Part shown: in pieces, positions 51,010-59,582 of the stretch | Layout: each line of letters opens with the position of its first letter | How positions within the stretch are numbered: the stretch's first letter is position 1 | Origin: JACKIC01 sp964543795 | Lineage (GTDB): Bacteria; Planctomycetota; UBA1135; UBA2386 | DNA length: 64,000 bases | NCBI GenBank assembly: GCA_964543795.1 | Contig: CAZIZN010000011.1 | Coordinates: 1 to 64,000 of the forward strand | Direction: 5' to 3' | Position numbers and translations under genes: made by a program | The notes under the pieces: generated by a model | Told to the model about the DNA's origin: nothing | Seen by the model: only the letters and a program-made list of their open reading frames with translations | Databases searched by the model: none

Positions 51010-51906
51010 TCACCGCGCGAGCAGGTCGCGCGCGCTGGCGAGCAGCCGCGCCACGAGCGGATTCGTGACCCGCCGCGCCACCGTGCACGCCACGTAGCGG
51101 CAGCGCACGCCCGCGAGATCGCCGACGCGGGCCAGGCCGAAGTTGCGGCGCAGCATCGGCGCCAGCACGGCCGGCGCGAACAGCAGGCCGCGTCCGTCGC
51201 GAGCCAGCGTCTTGGCCAGCGCCGAGTCCTCGACCTCGGCGACCACGTCCACGGCCACCCCGACGTCGGCCGACCAGCGATCGAGTTCGCGCCGCAGCAG
51301 GCTGCCTTCGATCGGCAGCACGCACGGCTGCCCGCGCAGCGACCCAGGGAAGCCGCGTCGCAGCCGCGCGGCGCGTCCCCGCGCCGCGAAGACGCCGATG
51401 GCGGCGTCGCCGAGCGGGTGCTGGAAGACCTTGAGCCGAGCGATCGAGGGCGGTGGCTCGTCGACGACGACGAGGTCGAGCCGGAACATGGCGAGGTCGG
51501 CGACCAGCCCCTCGGCCGGCCCCTCGTGCACGACCAGCCGGACCTGTTCGCCGGCGAACAGGGGCCCGAGCAGACGCGCCGTCAGCTCCTTGGGCACCGC
51601 ATCGGCGATGCCGACGCGCACCCGGGCCGGGCGCGTCGACGGCCTGCCGCGCACCGTGTCGAGCAGCTCGCCGCCGAGCGCGAAGATCTGCTCGGCGTAG
51701 TCCTGCGCGACGCGTCCCATCTCGGTCAGCGCCAGCCCGCGACCCTGCCTCGTGAACAGCTTCTCGCCGAGGCTGCGTTCGAGCTGCCGCAGCTGCGTGC
51801 TGATCGCCGGCGGGCTGGTGTGCAGCACGCGACTGGCCCGGGCGATGCTGCCCTCGCGGGCGACGGCGTGGAAGTAGCGAAGGTGGTGGTAGTTGAGCCA
51901 GTCCAT
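51010..51906 (-). CDS. LysR-family regulator, NhaR-like
   Basis: 298 residues. Winged helix at 1-65: MDWLNYHHLRYFHAVAREGS, with ASRVLHTSPPAISTQLRQLE as the recognition helix. The effector domain follows. The NYHHLRYF start marks the NhaR sub-group, which senses sodium or alkaline conditions in E. coli. It is divergent from the HPF-like gene (102-nt gap), which could be a target. Confidence 0.9.
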   Translation of the reverse strand: MDWLNYHHLRYFHAVAREGSIARASRVLHTSPPAISTQLRQLERSLGEKLFTRQGRGLALTEMGRVAQDYAEQIFALGGELLDTVRGRPSTRPARVRVGIADAVPKELTARLLGPLFAGEQVRLVVHEGPAEGLVADLAMFRLDLVVVDEPPPSIARLKVFQHPLGDAAIGVFAARGRAARLRRGFPGSLRGQPCVLPIEGSLLRRELDRWSADVGVAVDVVAEVEDSALAKTLARDGRGLLFAPAVLAPMLRRNFGLARVGDLAGVRCRYVACTVARRVTNPLVARLLASARDLLAR

Positions 51907-52008
51907 CCAACGGTTCTAGATTCTCGAATCCTCCGTTCCAATGCTTCGACTGGATGGAAGCCTCGACATGGCCGAACCTCGGGGCATCCAAGAACCGGAC
52001 GCAAGGCC

Positions 52009-52326
52009 ATGAACATCATCGTGCACTTCCTCGGTCGACACCGCAGCCGTCGTCTCACCGACTTCGCCCACCGCACGCTCGCGCTCGCGCTCGACCGCTT
52101 CGCCGGTCGCGTTCGCGACGTGCGTGTCCGCATCCGGGACGAGAACGCGCAGCGCGGCGGCGAGGACCACCGCTGCTCCCTCGAAGTGCGGCTGGCCGAC
52201 GGCGGCCGCCTGCACCTGCAGGCGCAGGCGGCCGAGCCCGAGTCGGCGCTGCACCGGCTGGCGCACCGGGCCGAGCGCCTGCTGCGCTCCCGCAGCCGCC
52301 GCGCGCGGCGGGAGTCCCGCCGATGA
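52009..52326 (+). CDS. HPF/RaiA-like ribosome-associated protein
   Basis: 105 residues. Short S30AE-type fold with alternating basic strands (VRDVRVRIRDEN, CSLEVRLADGGRLHLQ) and the closing helix ALHRLAHRAERLL. The tail is Arg-rich. Such proteins bind the 30S and silence ribosomes in slow growth. Its stop overlaps the next gene as ATGA. Confidence 0.78.
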   Translation: MNIIVHFLGRHRSRRLTDFAHRTLALALDRFAGRVRDVRVRIRDENAQRGGEDHRCSLEVRLADGGRLHLQAQAAEPESALHRLAHRAERLLRSRSRRARRESRR

Positions 52327-52652
52327 TGTGCCCACGGTGCATCGATGCGCTGCTCGTCGAACGACCGCTCGAGGCCATTGCGGTCGACGTCTGCCCACGC
52401 TGCCAGGGCATCTGGCTGGACCGGGGCGAACTGCAGCGACTGCGGGCGCGCGAGGACCAGCGCGACGCGGAGTTCGCGGCGACCGAGCCGCCGCCCGTCG
52501 ACATGAACCGCGGGGCCTGGCGCCGGGACGACGACGACGACGACGATTACGACGACGACGATCGCCGTCGGCGCCTTCGGCCCGACGACCCGGCCGCGGG
52601 CCGCCGGCCGCCGCCGAGCCGGTGGCGCGCCCTGCTCGACCTGTTCGATTGA
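52323..52652 (+). CDS. zinc-finger (TFIIB-type, zf-TFIIB) protein
   Basis: 109 residues. C-P-R-C at the start and VCPRCQGIWLDRGELQRL give the family zinc ribbon, including the WLDRGEL signature. The rest is an Asp/Arg-rich disordered tail. Function is not established. Translationally coupled to the HPF-like gene. Confidence 0.85.
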   Translation: MMCPRCIDALLVERPLEAIAVDVCPRCQGIWLDRGELQRLRAREDQRDAEFAATEPPPVDMNRGAWRRDDDDDDDYDDDDRRRRLRPDDPAAGRRPPPSRWRALLDLFD

Positions 52653-52678
52653 GCCGGGCCCCGCGGGCGACGTAGACT
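52649..52678 (+). promoter_or_regulatory. promoter TTGAGC-18-TAGACT of the alkyltransferase-like gene
   Basis: -35 TTGAGC (52649-52654, overlapping the previous stop), 18-nt spacer, -10 TAGACT (52673-52678). Six nt before the GTG at 52685, so the mRNA should be leaderless. Confidence 0.45.
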
Positions 52679-52684
52679 CGGCGG

Positions 52685-53080
52685 GTGCCCTATTCCGCCG
52701 ATCGCCACGGTCCGCAGCGCCTCGTCGGCCCGGGCTTCCGTGCCGCGGTGCAGGCCCTGGTGGAGCAGGTGCCGCGCGGTGCCGTGACCACCTTCGGGGA
52801 CCTCGCCGCGGCCCTCGGCAGCAGGAGTGTCGCTCGCCATGTCGGCTGGGCCCTCGCCGCGCTGCCGCCGGCGGCCACCGTGCCCTGGTGGCGCGTCGTC
52901 GGCGCCGACGGCCGCCTGCCCCAGGGCGAACGGCAGGCGATGCTGCTGCGCGCCGAAGGGCTGCAGATCGACGGCGGCCGCGTCGCCGCGTTCGCGCGTC
53001 ACCGCCACAGCATCGCCGCCGCTCCACCCACGGCGAGCAGCGTGCCGCCGAGCCCGAGCAGACCGATGCGTGCGCCGTAG
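52685..53080 (+). CDS. alkyltransferase-like protein (ATL), MGMT fold without the active Cys
   Basis: 131 residues. It is the MGMT C-terminal DNA-binding fold (GAVTTFGDLAAALG, ARHVGWAL), with PWWR at 67-70 where the methyltransferase has PCHR. So it binds alkylated guanine but cannot remove the alkyl group; ATLs hand such sites to nucleotide excision repair. The last ~25 residues overlap the convergent EamA gene by 82 bp and are not part of the fold. GTG start. Confidence 0.85.
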   Translation: MPYSADRHGPQRLVGPGFRAAVQALVEQVPRGAVTTFGDLAAALGSRSVARHVGWALAALPPAATVPWWRVVGADGRLPQGERQAMLLRAEGLQIDGGRVAAFARHRHSIAAAPPTASSVPPSPSRPMRAP

Positions 53081-53922
53081 GCGAACCAGGCCACCGGCAT
53101 CATGAACAGCGGCGTGGTCGCCATCAGCGCCGAGGCGACGCCGAGGTCGGCGGCGTGCCGCGTCGCCATCATCGACATCCAGATGCCGAGCACCGGCCCG
53201 AACACCGTGCCGACGAGCGCCCCCAACAGCGCCCGGCGATCGCGCAGCACGCCGAGGCCATCGAGCGGCCGGCGCTGCGCGAAGGCGACCGCCTGCGCGG
53301 CCGCGACCCCGGCCGTCATGCGCACCAGCGTCGCCGCGAGCGGGTCCACGCCCGCGGGCAGATCGTCGCCCGGCGCCATCGCCGCACGGGCCAGCACCAC
53401 CCCCGCGGCCTGTCCGAACGCGCCGAGCAGGGCGCCGGCGAGCCCCCACCACCACTGCCGGAGCGAGATGTCCGGATTCCAGCGCGACGACTCGCGCGAA
53501 CGCAGCAGCACGATCGCCACGCCGGCGATCGTCGCCGCCACACCGACGAGCATGCGCAGATCGGGCCGGTTGCCGCTCAGCAGACCGAACCCGAGCGTGA
53601 ACACCGGCCACGTCGTCATCACCACCGAGCTGATGCGCGGCCCGATTCGCGCCAGCGCGACGAAGTAGCCGAGGTCGCCGACCACGAGCCCGACCACGCC
53701 GGATGCGGCCAGCAACCCGAGGCGCTCGCCGCCGAGCTCGCCGGGCCACGCGCGGCCCTGCTGCAGCGCGACCAACGCCACCAGCACGGGCAGCGCCGCC
53801 CAGAGTCGGAAGTGGTTCGTGACCGACGGTCCGACGCGGCGACTGGCCACGGCGAAGGTCGAACTGCTCACGGTCCAGCAGACCGCCGCCGCCACCGCAC
53901 AGACTTCACCGAGGTTGGGCAT
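52999..53922 (-). CDS. EamA/DMT-family transporter
   Basis: 307 residues, about ten transmembrane helices in two EamA repeats (~5-135 and ~150-300). The first repeat has VGDLGYFVALARIGPRISSV. It should export a small metabolite at the inner membrane; the substrate is not evident. It is divergent from the recombinase gene. Confidence 0.88.
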   Translation of the reverse strand: MPNLGEVCAVAAAVCWTVSSSTFAVASRRVGPSVTNHFRLWAALPVLVALVALQQGRAWPGELGGERLGLLAASGVVGLVVGDLGYFVALARIGPRISSVVMTTWPVFTLGFGLLSGNRPDLRMLVGVAATIAGVAIVLLRSRESSRWNPDISLRQWWWGLAGALLGAFGQAAGVVLARAAMAPGDDLPAGVDPLAATLVRMTAGVAAAQAVAFAQRRPLDGLGVLRDRRALLGALVGTVFGPVLGIWMSMMATRHAADLGVASALMATTPLFMMPVAWFAYGARIGLLGLGGTLLAVGGAAAMLWR

Positions 53923-53948
53923 GGCGCAGTTGGCAGCGGCGCAGCAGT

Positions 53949-54881
53949 GTGCCGGCGACTACGCTCGCGCACAACGTGACGGTCACGGTCGTCGACTACC
54001 TGGACTGGCTGGAGCGCCAGCGCCGGAAGAGCCCTGCGACGCTGCGCGCCTACGGCGGCGACCTGCGCGACTTCGCGACCTGGCTCGAGTCGCACGGCCG
54101 CAGCCTCACCGACACCACGCGGTTCGAACTGCGCCGCTACCTCGTCGAACTCGAGGAGCAGGGCCTCGTGCCCACCTCCGTGCAGCGCAAGCTGGCCAGC
54201 CTGCGGGGTCTGTTCGCATGGCTCGTCGAGCAGGGCCACCTCGCGCGGGATCCGGCGCGCCTGCTCAAGGGTCCCAAGGCCGTGCGCAGGATGCCGCGCT
54301 TCCTCACCGCGACCGAGGTCGATCGGCTGCTCGGGCAGCCGTTCGACGAGTCGCCCCAGGGCCATCGCGACCGCGCGATCCTCGAGACCCTCTACTCCAC
54401 CGGCTGTCGCGTCGCCGAGTGCGCCGCGATGCGTCTGGGCGACGTCGACCTCGACGAGGGCGTCGTGCGCGTGCTGGGCAAAGGCAGGAAGGAGCGGCTC
54501 GCCCTGCTCGGTGCGCCGGCGCGCGCGGCGATCGAGGCCTGGCTGCCGGGGCGGCGACAACTGCTCCAGCAGGCCCGCCGCACCGATCCCGACGCACTCT
54601 GGATCAACCGGTTCGGCCGGCGGCTCAGCGCGCGCTGGGTCTTCGCCACGGTCGCCGAAGCGGCGCGCCGCGCCGGTCTCGACGCACCGCTCACGCCGCA
54701 CGGCCTGCGCCACTCCTTCGCGACCCACCTGCTCGATCGCGGCGCCGACCTGCGCACCGTGCAGGAACTGCTCGGCCACGCGCGCCTCGTCACGACCGAG
54801 ATCTACACGCACGTGTCGATCGGCCGACTGCGCGACGTCTACGACAAGGCGCACCCGCTGGCGCGACCTGCCGATCCGTGA
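53949..54881 (+). CDS. XerC/XerD tyrosine recombinase
   Basis: 310 residues. SAM-like N-domain to ~110. Catalytic set R154 (STGCRVAE), K178 (GKGRKER), H251-x-x-R254 (HGLRHSFAT), H277 (LLGHARL) and Y286 (EIYTHV). It resolves chromosome dimers at dif. GTG 53949 is given; a GTG at 53976 lies 10 nt after a TACGCT box and would remove nine residues. I see no dif site. Confidence 0.92.
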   Translation: MPATTLAHNVTVTVVDYLDWLERQRRKSPATLRAYGGDLRDFATWLESHGRSLTDTTRFELRRYLVELEEQGLVPTSVQRKLASLRGLFAWLVEQGHLARDPARLLKGPKAVRRMPRFLTATEVDRLLGQPFDESPQGHRDRAILETLYSTGCRVAECAAMRLGDVDLDEGVVRVLGKGRKERLALLGAPARAAIEAWLPGRRQLLQQARRTDPDALWINRFGRRLSARWVFATVAEAARRAGLDAPLTPHGLRHSFATHLLDRGADLRTVQELLGHARLVTTEIYTHVSIGRLRDVYDKAHPLARPADP

Positions 54882-54918
54882 ACGCACCGTCGCGCGCTCG
54901 CCATCGCAGCGAGACTCG

Positions 54919-56424
54919 CTATCGCAGCGGGAACCGGTAGACGAGCACCTGCTCGGCCACCTGTTCGTCGGCGAGCTCCCGCAACCGCGTCCGCAGCGGC
55001 GACTGCAGGAACGGCGGCGTCAGCAGGAAACCGATGTCGCCGCGCACGCCCGCCGCGCGACCGATCTGCAGCAGTTCGTCGAGGTACTCGGGGGTGTCGA
55101 CGCGCCCGACGAGGAACTCGGTTCCCGTGAAGCGCCCCTGCCCCACCGGTGCACTCGTGAGCACGAACGCACAGCCCTGCGTGCGCTGCATGCCCGGGGC
55201 GAGCGTGGCGACCTGGGCGCTGAAGCTGTCGCCGCCGCGGCCGATCAGCCACTGGGTCTGCACGACGCCACCGACTGCGGCCGCCGCGGCGAGCCCGACC
55301 ACCGCGATGCCGACCCTGCGCCGGACGCCGGATGCGTGCATCGCTTCGATCGCGGCGGCGCAGAGTCCGGTCGCCAGGACGGCGAACCCCCCGAACGCGG
55401 GCAGGCTCCAGAACTCGTGGTGCACGGCGTGGAACGGGAATGCGGCACAGGTCGCGATCCCGGGCAGCAACAGGGCGAGGCCGAGCAGCGACAGGCGCGC
55501 GCACGGCGTGCCCGGACCGGGCCACCGGAGCCCGGCGATGCCGAGCAGCACGATCGCGCCGGCACCGTGCACGACGAGCACGCTGTGGAGCATGCGCGCG
55601 AGCTGCCCCTCGGGATCGACCTCGGTGAAACCGGCGTCCTCGCCGGCCCCCATGTGCAGCATCGCGCGCAGGAAGCCGAGCGGTCCGCCCAGGATCGTGC
55701 CGTAGTGCAGCGCCGTGATCGCGAACGCGACCAGCGACACGCCGAACATGCGCGCGGTGGCGATCACCGCCTGCCTGCGGTCCGGGTGCGCCAGACCGAG
55801 TGCGAACATGGACAGCCCGAAGAAGTAGGCCGGGAAGTCGTTGCTGCAGGCGAGGAAGAACCAGAGCGCGGGCCACCACCAACCCAGGCGCCGCGGCCGG
55901 TCGAGGTGCGCCTGGAACGCCGCGACGCTCGCGATGCCGAGCCCGAGCGAGGCCCCGTCCTGCTGCACCATGAGACCGAGGTAGGCGACCAGCGGACTGG
56001 TCACGAACAGCAGCACGGCGACAGCGGCGAGCAACGGCGTCGCGAACCGGCGCACGAGCCAGTGCAACCCGACGACCCCCGGCAGGAACAGCAGGGCGTG
56101 CGCCGAACGCAGCACCCACGGCTCGTCGCCGAGCACGGCCGCGAACAGCGCCAGGAAGAGCGGGTAGAACGGCGGATGGTGCCAGTTGAACAAGAGGCGC
56201 GGCGGCGTCCCCGGTTCGGCATGACAGACCGGGATGCCGCCCGTGGCCTCGAGGCCGAACTCCAGGAAGTAACCGACCCACTCGGCGGCGAACGCGGTCG
56301 TCTGCAGGCCGCGGTGCGGATCCTCGTGCCAGGCGAGGAACCAGCCGGTCCCCTGCGCGGCGAGGCTGGCCGCCGCGGCCGCGAGCAGCAGCCTGCCGAG
56401 CCGGTTCGAGGTCGCGGGGCTCAC
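54919..56424 (-). CDS. integral membrane glycosyltransferase-like protein (PMT/GT39-like)
   Basis: 501 residues with about ten to twelve helices. HHPPFYPLFLALF after helix 1-2 is a pattern of dolichol/polyprenyl-type (PMT/ArnT-like) transferases, and HEDPHRG is a possible acidic catalytic loop. The C-terminal ~130 residues are an extracytoplasmic domain. Substrate unknown. Start GTG 56424 is a guess; no good Shine-Dalgarno. A TAGGAT box lies 48 nt upstream. Confidence 0.72.
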   Translation of the reverse strand: MSPATSNRLGRLLLAAAAASLAAQGTGWFLAWHEDPHRGLQTTAFAAEWVGYFLEFGLEATGGIPVCHAEPGTPPRLLFNWHHPPFYPLFLALFAAVLGDEPWVLRSAHALLFLPGVVGLHWLVRRFATPLLAAVAVLLFVTSPLVAYLGLMVQQDGASLGLGIASVAAFQAHLDRPRRLGWWWPALWFFLACSNDFPAYFFGLSMFALGLAHPDRRQAVIATARMFGVSLVAFAITALHYGTILGGPLGFLRAMLHMGAGEDAGFTEVDPEGQLARMLHSVLVVHGAGAIVLLGIAGLRWPGPGTPCARLSLLGLALLLPGIATCAAFPFHAVHHEFWSLPAFGGFAVLATGLCAAAIEAMHASGVRRRVGIAVVGLAAAAAVGGVVQTQWLIGRGGDSFSAQVATLAPGMQRTQGCAFVLTSAPVGQGRFTGTEFLVGRVDTPEYLDELLQIGRAAGVRGDIGFLLTPPFLQSPLRTRLRELADEQVAEQVLVYRFPLR

Positions 56425-56688
56425 GGCGAAGATCGGCAGGACGAGGCGGGCATGGGACCGGCGACGCGGAGATCCTACGGAGCCGACGCACCCGGAGCCA
56501 CCGGGCGACGGTTCGCCGCACCCAGCGGCGGATCGGCACGGGCGATCCGCGGCCTCGCATCCGGCCCGCGCCCGCCTACACTGCACGCCCGTCCCGCCGC
56601 TCTCCGGCCTCGTTCTCTCCAGCCCCCCACCTCGTCGATCCGCGACCCGGGACACGATCGCGCGACCGACGTCCCGGAGGAATCCGCC

Positions 56689-57369
56689 ATGCCCTCACCT
56701 CGTGCTGCCACGCTCGCTGCGTTCGCCCAGCATCGCTGCTCGGCCATCCTGCGCACCGACGACCCCTCGGTCGTGCGCCCCGCACTCGAAGCGGCGATCG
56801 ACGGCGGGTTCCGCATCGTCGAAGTGACGATGACCACACCCGACTGCCTGGACCACATCGCCGCGCTCGCCGAGCAGAAGGAACTCCTCGTCGGCGCCGG
56901 CACGGTGCTGTCGATGGACGACGCCAAGGAGGCGATGGCCGCCGGCGCACGGTTCCTCGTCTCGCCCGTGATCGATCCGCAGATCATCAGCTTCTGCCGT
57001 CAGCACGAACTCGTTTCGGTGCCCGGCACCTACACCCCGACCGAGATGATGCAGGCGCACCGCGCCGGAGCGGACCTCGTCAAGCTCTTCCCCGGCCCGT
57101 CGAACGGCCCCGAGTACCTGCGGGCGATCCGCGGTCCGCTGCCGTTCCTCAAGGTCTTCCCGACCAGCGGCGTCACCGAGGAGAACGCGGCGGCCTGGCT
57201 GGCGGCCGGCGCCTACGGCCTGGGCTTCGTCGCCTCGCTGTTCGCACCCGACGACCTAGCCGCGCGCCGGTTCGACCTGATCCGCGCGCGCGCGGCGCGC
57301 CTCGTCGCCAAGGTCGCCCCGACGCGCTCGACGGAGTCCGCGGCGGCCCTCGCGCACCACGCCCCGTAG
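56689..57369 (+). CDS. eda: KDPG/KHG aldolase family
   Basis: 226 residues. Catalytic E45 (VEVTMT) and Schiff-base K132 (LVKLFPG) are present, with the AGTVLS phosphate loop. It splits 2-keto-3-deoxy-6-phosphogluconate and/or keto-hydroxyglutarate. The KHG activity would fit a hydroxyproline-type or ketoglutarate economy, but the substrate is undecided. Strong Shine-Dalgarno GGAGGA 7 nt before the ATG. A hairpin follows the stop. Confidence 0.9.
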   Translation: MPSPRAATLAAFAQHRCSAILRTDDPSVVRPALEAAIDGGFRIVEVTMTTPDCLDHIAALAEQKELLVGAGTVLSMDDAKEAMAAGARFLVSPVIDPQIISFCRQHELVSVPGTYTPTEMMQAHRAGADLVKLFPGPSNGPEYLRAIRGPLPFLKVFPTSGVTEENAAAWLAAGAYGLGFVASLFAPDDLAARRFDLIRARAARLVAKVAPTRSTESAAALAHHAP

Positions 57370-57390
57370 CTCGCCGCAGGTCGGCGAGCT
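57368..57390 (+). terminator. hairpin at the end of the aldolase gene
   Basis: Perfect 8-bp stem, AGCTCGCC/GGCGAGCT, 7-nt loop, starting within the stop codon. No T-tract, so factor-independent termination is uncertain. Confidence 0.4.
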
Positions 57391-57625
57391 GCGGACGCGG
57401 TCGGCGCGGCACGCATCACCGGCGCGCGCGAACGTCCGGCTGCCGGCGTCGGCGCGAGCGGCGGTTCCAGGGCGAGAGCCCGGGACACGGCGACGGCGGG
57501 CACGGCAGCGCACGGCGAACGGCGAAGCGGTTCCATCGTCTGCGCGGTGCCGCTCGAGCCGTCCGCGCGGCCGGACTTCCCGCTGCATTGCACCCCGCGC
57601 ACACAAGGCCCAAGATGCGGTCCCC

Positions 57626-59530
57626 GTGTACCTGGCCCTCAGCTTCCTCGCGCTCGCGCTCGGCCCACTGTGCGTCTGGATCGCGCGCCGGCACGCCTGG
57701 TCCACGGTCGCCCTCGACAGCTTCTGCCTGCTCACGATCGCCGGCTTCGCGCTGCTGCACCTGCTGCCCGAGTCGGCCGAACAGGGCGGCTGGCTGGTGT
57801 TGCCGCTGGCGCTCGCGGGGTTCCTCCTGCCGATGCTCGCCGAACGCCAGCTGCACGCCGGCGAGGCCACCCTGCGCCGCACGGTGCTGTACCTCGCGAT
57901 CCTCGGCATCGCCGCGCATGCGTGCCTCGACGGACTGTTCCTCGGCGACGGCAGCCACATCGACGACCACGGCCACCGCCACACGCACGAAGTCACCGCG
58001 TGGGCGATCATCCTGCACCGCATCCCCGAAGGCGTCGGCATCTGGTGGATCGTGCCGCGCACGCTCGGCTTCCTGCCGGCGGTGTTGATCACCCTGGTCA
58101 GCGTCGGCGCCACGGTGTTCGGCTACACGCTCGGCGAACACGTGCTCACCGACACGTCGCAGCGCGGCCTGGCGATGCTGCAGGGACTGCTGGTCGGATC
58201 CCTGCTGCACGTCGTGCTGCACTCGCACATCCCGGCCCCGCGCGAGCAGGGCCGCTTCCGCATCGCGTCGGTCGGCGGCGCTGCACTCGCCGCCGCCGTG
58301 CTCTGGATCGTCATCCACGATCACTTCCCCGAGCAGGCGACGCACGGCCCGGCCGAGGTGTTCCTGCAGCTCGCGCTCGAATCGGCGCCGGCACTGCTGC
58401 TGGCCTACTTCCTGGTCGGCCTTTGCCACGCCTTCCTGCCCGCCAACTGGCTGCGCCGCATGACGCAGGGCCCCGTGGTGCTGCAGGCCCTGCGCGGCGT
58501 CGCGATCGGGCTGCCGCTGCCGGTCTGCTCGTGCGGCGTGGTGCCGATCTACCGCGAACTGATCCGCCAGGGCGCGGCGATCGCCGCGGCGATCGCGTTC
58601 CTCGTCGCGACCCCCGAACTCGAACTCGCGGCCGTGCTGCTGACCTGGCAGCTCATGGGCAGCGAGATGGCGCTCGTGCGCGTCGGCATGGCCGCCGTGC
58701 TGGCGCTGGCCGTCGGCGTGCTGGTCGCTTCCTTCGCGCGCCGTCACGGCGCCGTCGAAGGCGAACCCGAGGGGGCCATGCCGGAGGATCAGGGCGGCCC
58801 GCTCGGAACGCGCCTGCTCACCGCCCTGCGTTTCGGCTTCGGGCCGGCGGTCGACAACACGGCGACCTGGATCGTCGCGGGCCTGATGCTGTCGGCCCTG
58901 CTGGTGCCCTACGTCGATCGCGAGTGGATCGCCAACCTGCCACCGGGCATCGACGTGCCGATCGCCGCGCTGATCGGCCTGCCGCTCTACGTCTGCGCCA
59001 CGGGCAGCACGCCGCTCGCCGCGATGCTGCTGGTCCTGGGCCTGTCGCCCGGCGCGGTGCTGGCCCTGTTGCTGACCGGGCCGGCGACGAACGTCACCAC
59101 GTTCGGTCTCCTGGCGCGGCTGCACGGCGCCCGCGTCGCCGTCGTGTTCGCCGCGGCGATGTGGCTGGGCGCGGTCGGGCTCGGGTATCTCGCCAACACG
59201 ATCGTCGCGGTGCCCGAGATGCCCGCGTTCGCCGAGACGCACGAACACGGCGGTTGGGTCTGGCTCGCGGCCCTCGGCGTCGTGTTCCTGCTGTCGCTGC
59301 TGCGGCAAGGCGTACGGCCGTTCCTCGAACGGCTGTTCGAGTCGCCGGCCAACCTCGCCCACGGTGAAGCCCCGGGCTGCTGCGCGGACGGTCACGACCA
59401 CCACCATCACCACCACCACCACGGCCTCGAGCGCGATCCCGCCACCTCCGCGGCCACGTTCGTACCGACCGCGGCTCGACCGCTCGCGCCGCCGCGGTCC
59501 GGCGACAGGCCGACGCACACCTCCTCCTGA
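57626..59530 (+). CDS. fused ZIP-family and SO_0444/ArsP-type metal permease with His-rich tail
   Basis: 634 residues. Residues 1-~235 look like a ZIP (ZupT-like) transporter: metal motifs H98xxxD102 and H131-R-I-P-E135-G, joined by a His-rich loop (HIDDHGHRHTH, 111-121). From ~245 follows a complete permease of the SO_0444/DUF318 type with VCSCGVVPIYREL (301-304 CSCG) and a second half with CATGSTPLAAMLL. The C-terminus has CCADGHD plus eight His. So one chain joins an importer-like and an exporter-like fold, most likely for zinc or copper at the inner membrane. GTG start at 57626, no clear Shine-Dalgarno. Confidence 0.85.
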   Translation: MYLALSFLALALGPLCVWIARRHAWSTVALDSFCLLTIAGFALLHLLPESAEQGGWLVLPLALAGFLLPMLAERQLHAGEATLRRTVLYLAILGIAAHACLDGLFLGDGSHIDDHGHRHTHEVTAWAIILHRIPEGVGIWWIVPRTLGFLPAVLITLVSVGATVFGYTLGEHVLTDTSQRGLAMLQGLLVGSLLHVVLHSHIPAPREQGRFRIASVGGAALAAAVLWIVIHDHFPEQATHGPAEVFLQLALESAPALLLAYFLVGLCHAFLPANWLRRMTQGPVVLQALRGVAIGLPLPVCSCGVVPIYRELIRQGAAIAAAIAFLVATPELELAAVLLTWQLMGSEMALVRVGMAAVLALAVGVLVASFARRHGAVEGEPEGAMPEDQGGPLGTRLLTALRFGFGPAVDNTATWIVAGLMLSALLVPYVDREWIANLPPGIDVPIAALIGLPLYVCATGSTPLAAMLLVLGLSPGAVLALLLTGPATNVTTFGLLARLHGARVAVVFAAAMWLGAVGLGYLANTIVAVPEMPAFAETHEHGGWVWLAALGVVFLLSLLRQGVRPFLERLFESPANLAHGEAPGCCADGHDHHHHHHHHGLERDPATSAATFVPTAARPLAPPRSGDRPTHTSS

Positions 59531-59582
59531 CCCGCGGACGGCGGCGTGCATCCGCGCCGACGCACCGTTAGGGTAGGCAGCG

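Noticed and set aside
53949..54881. integrase of a mobile element
   Set aside because: Size and motif spacing are XerC/D-like; no att repeats, tRNA or phage genes nearby.
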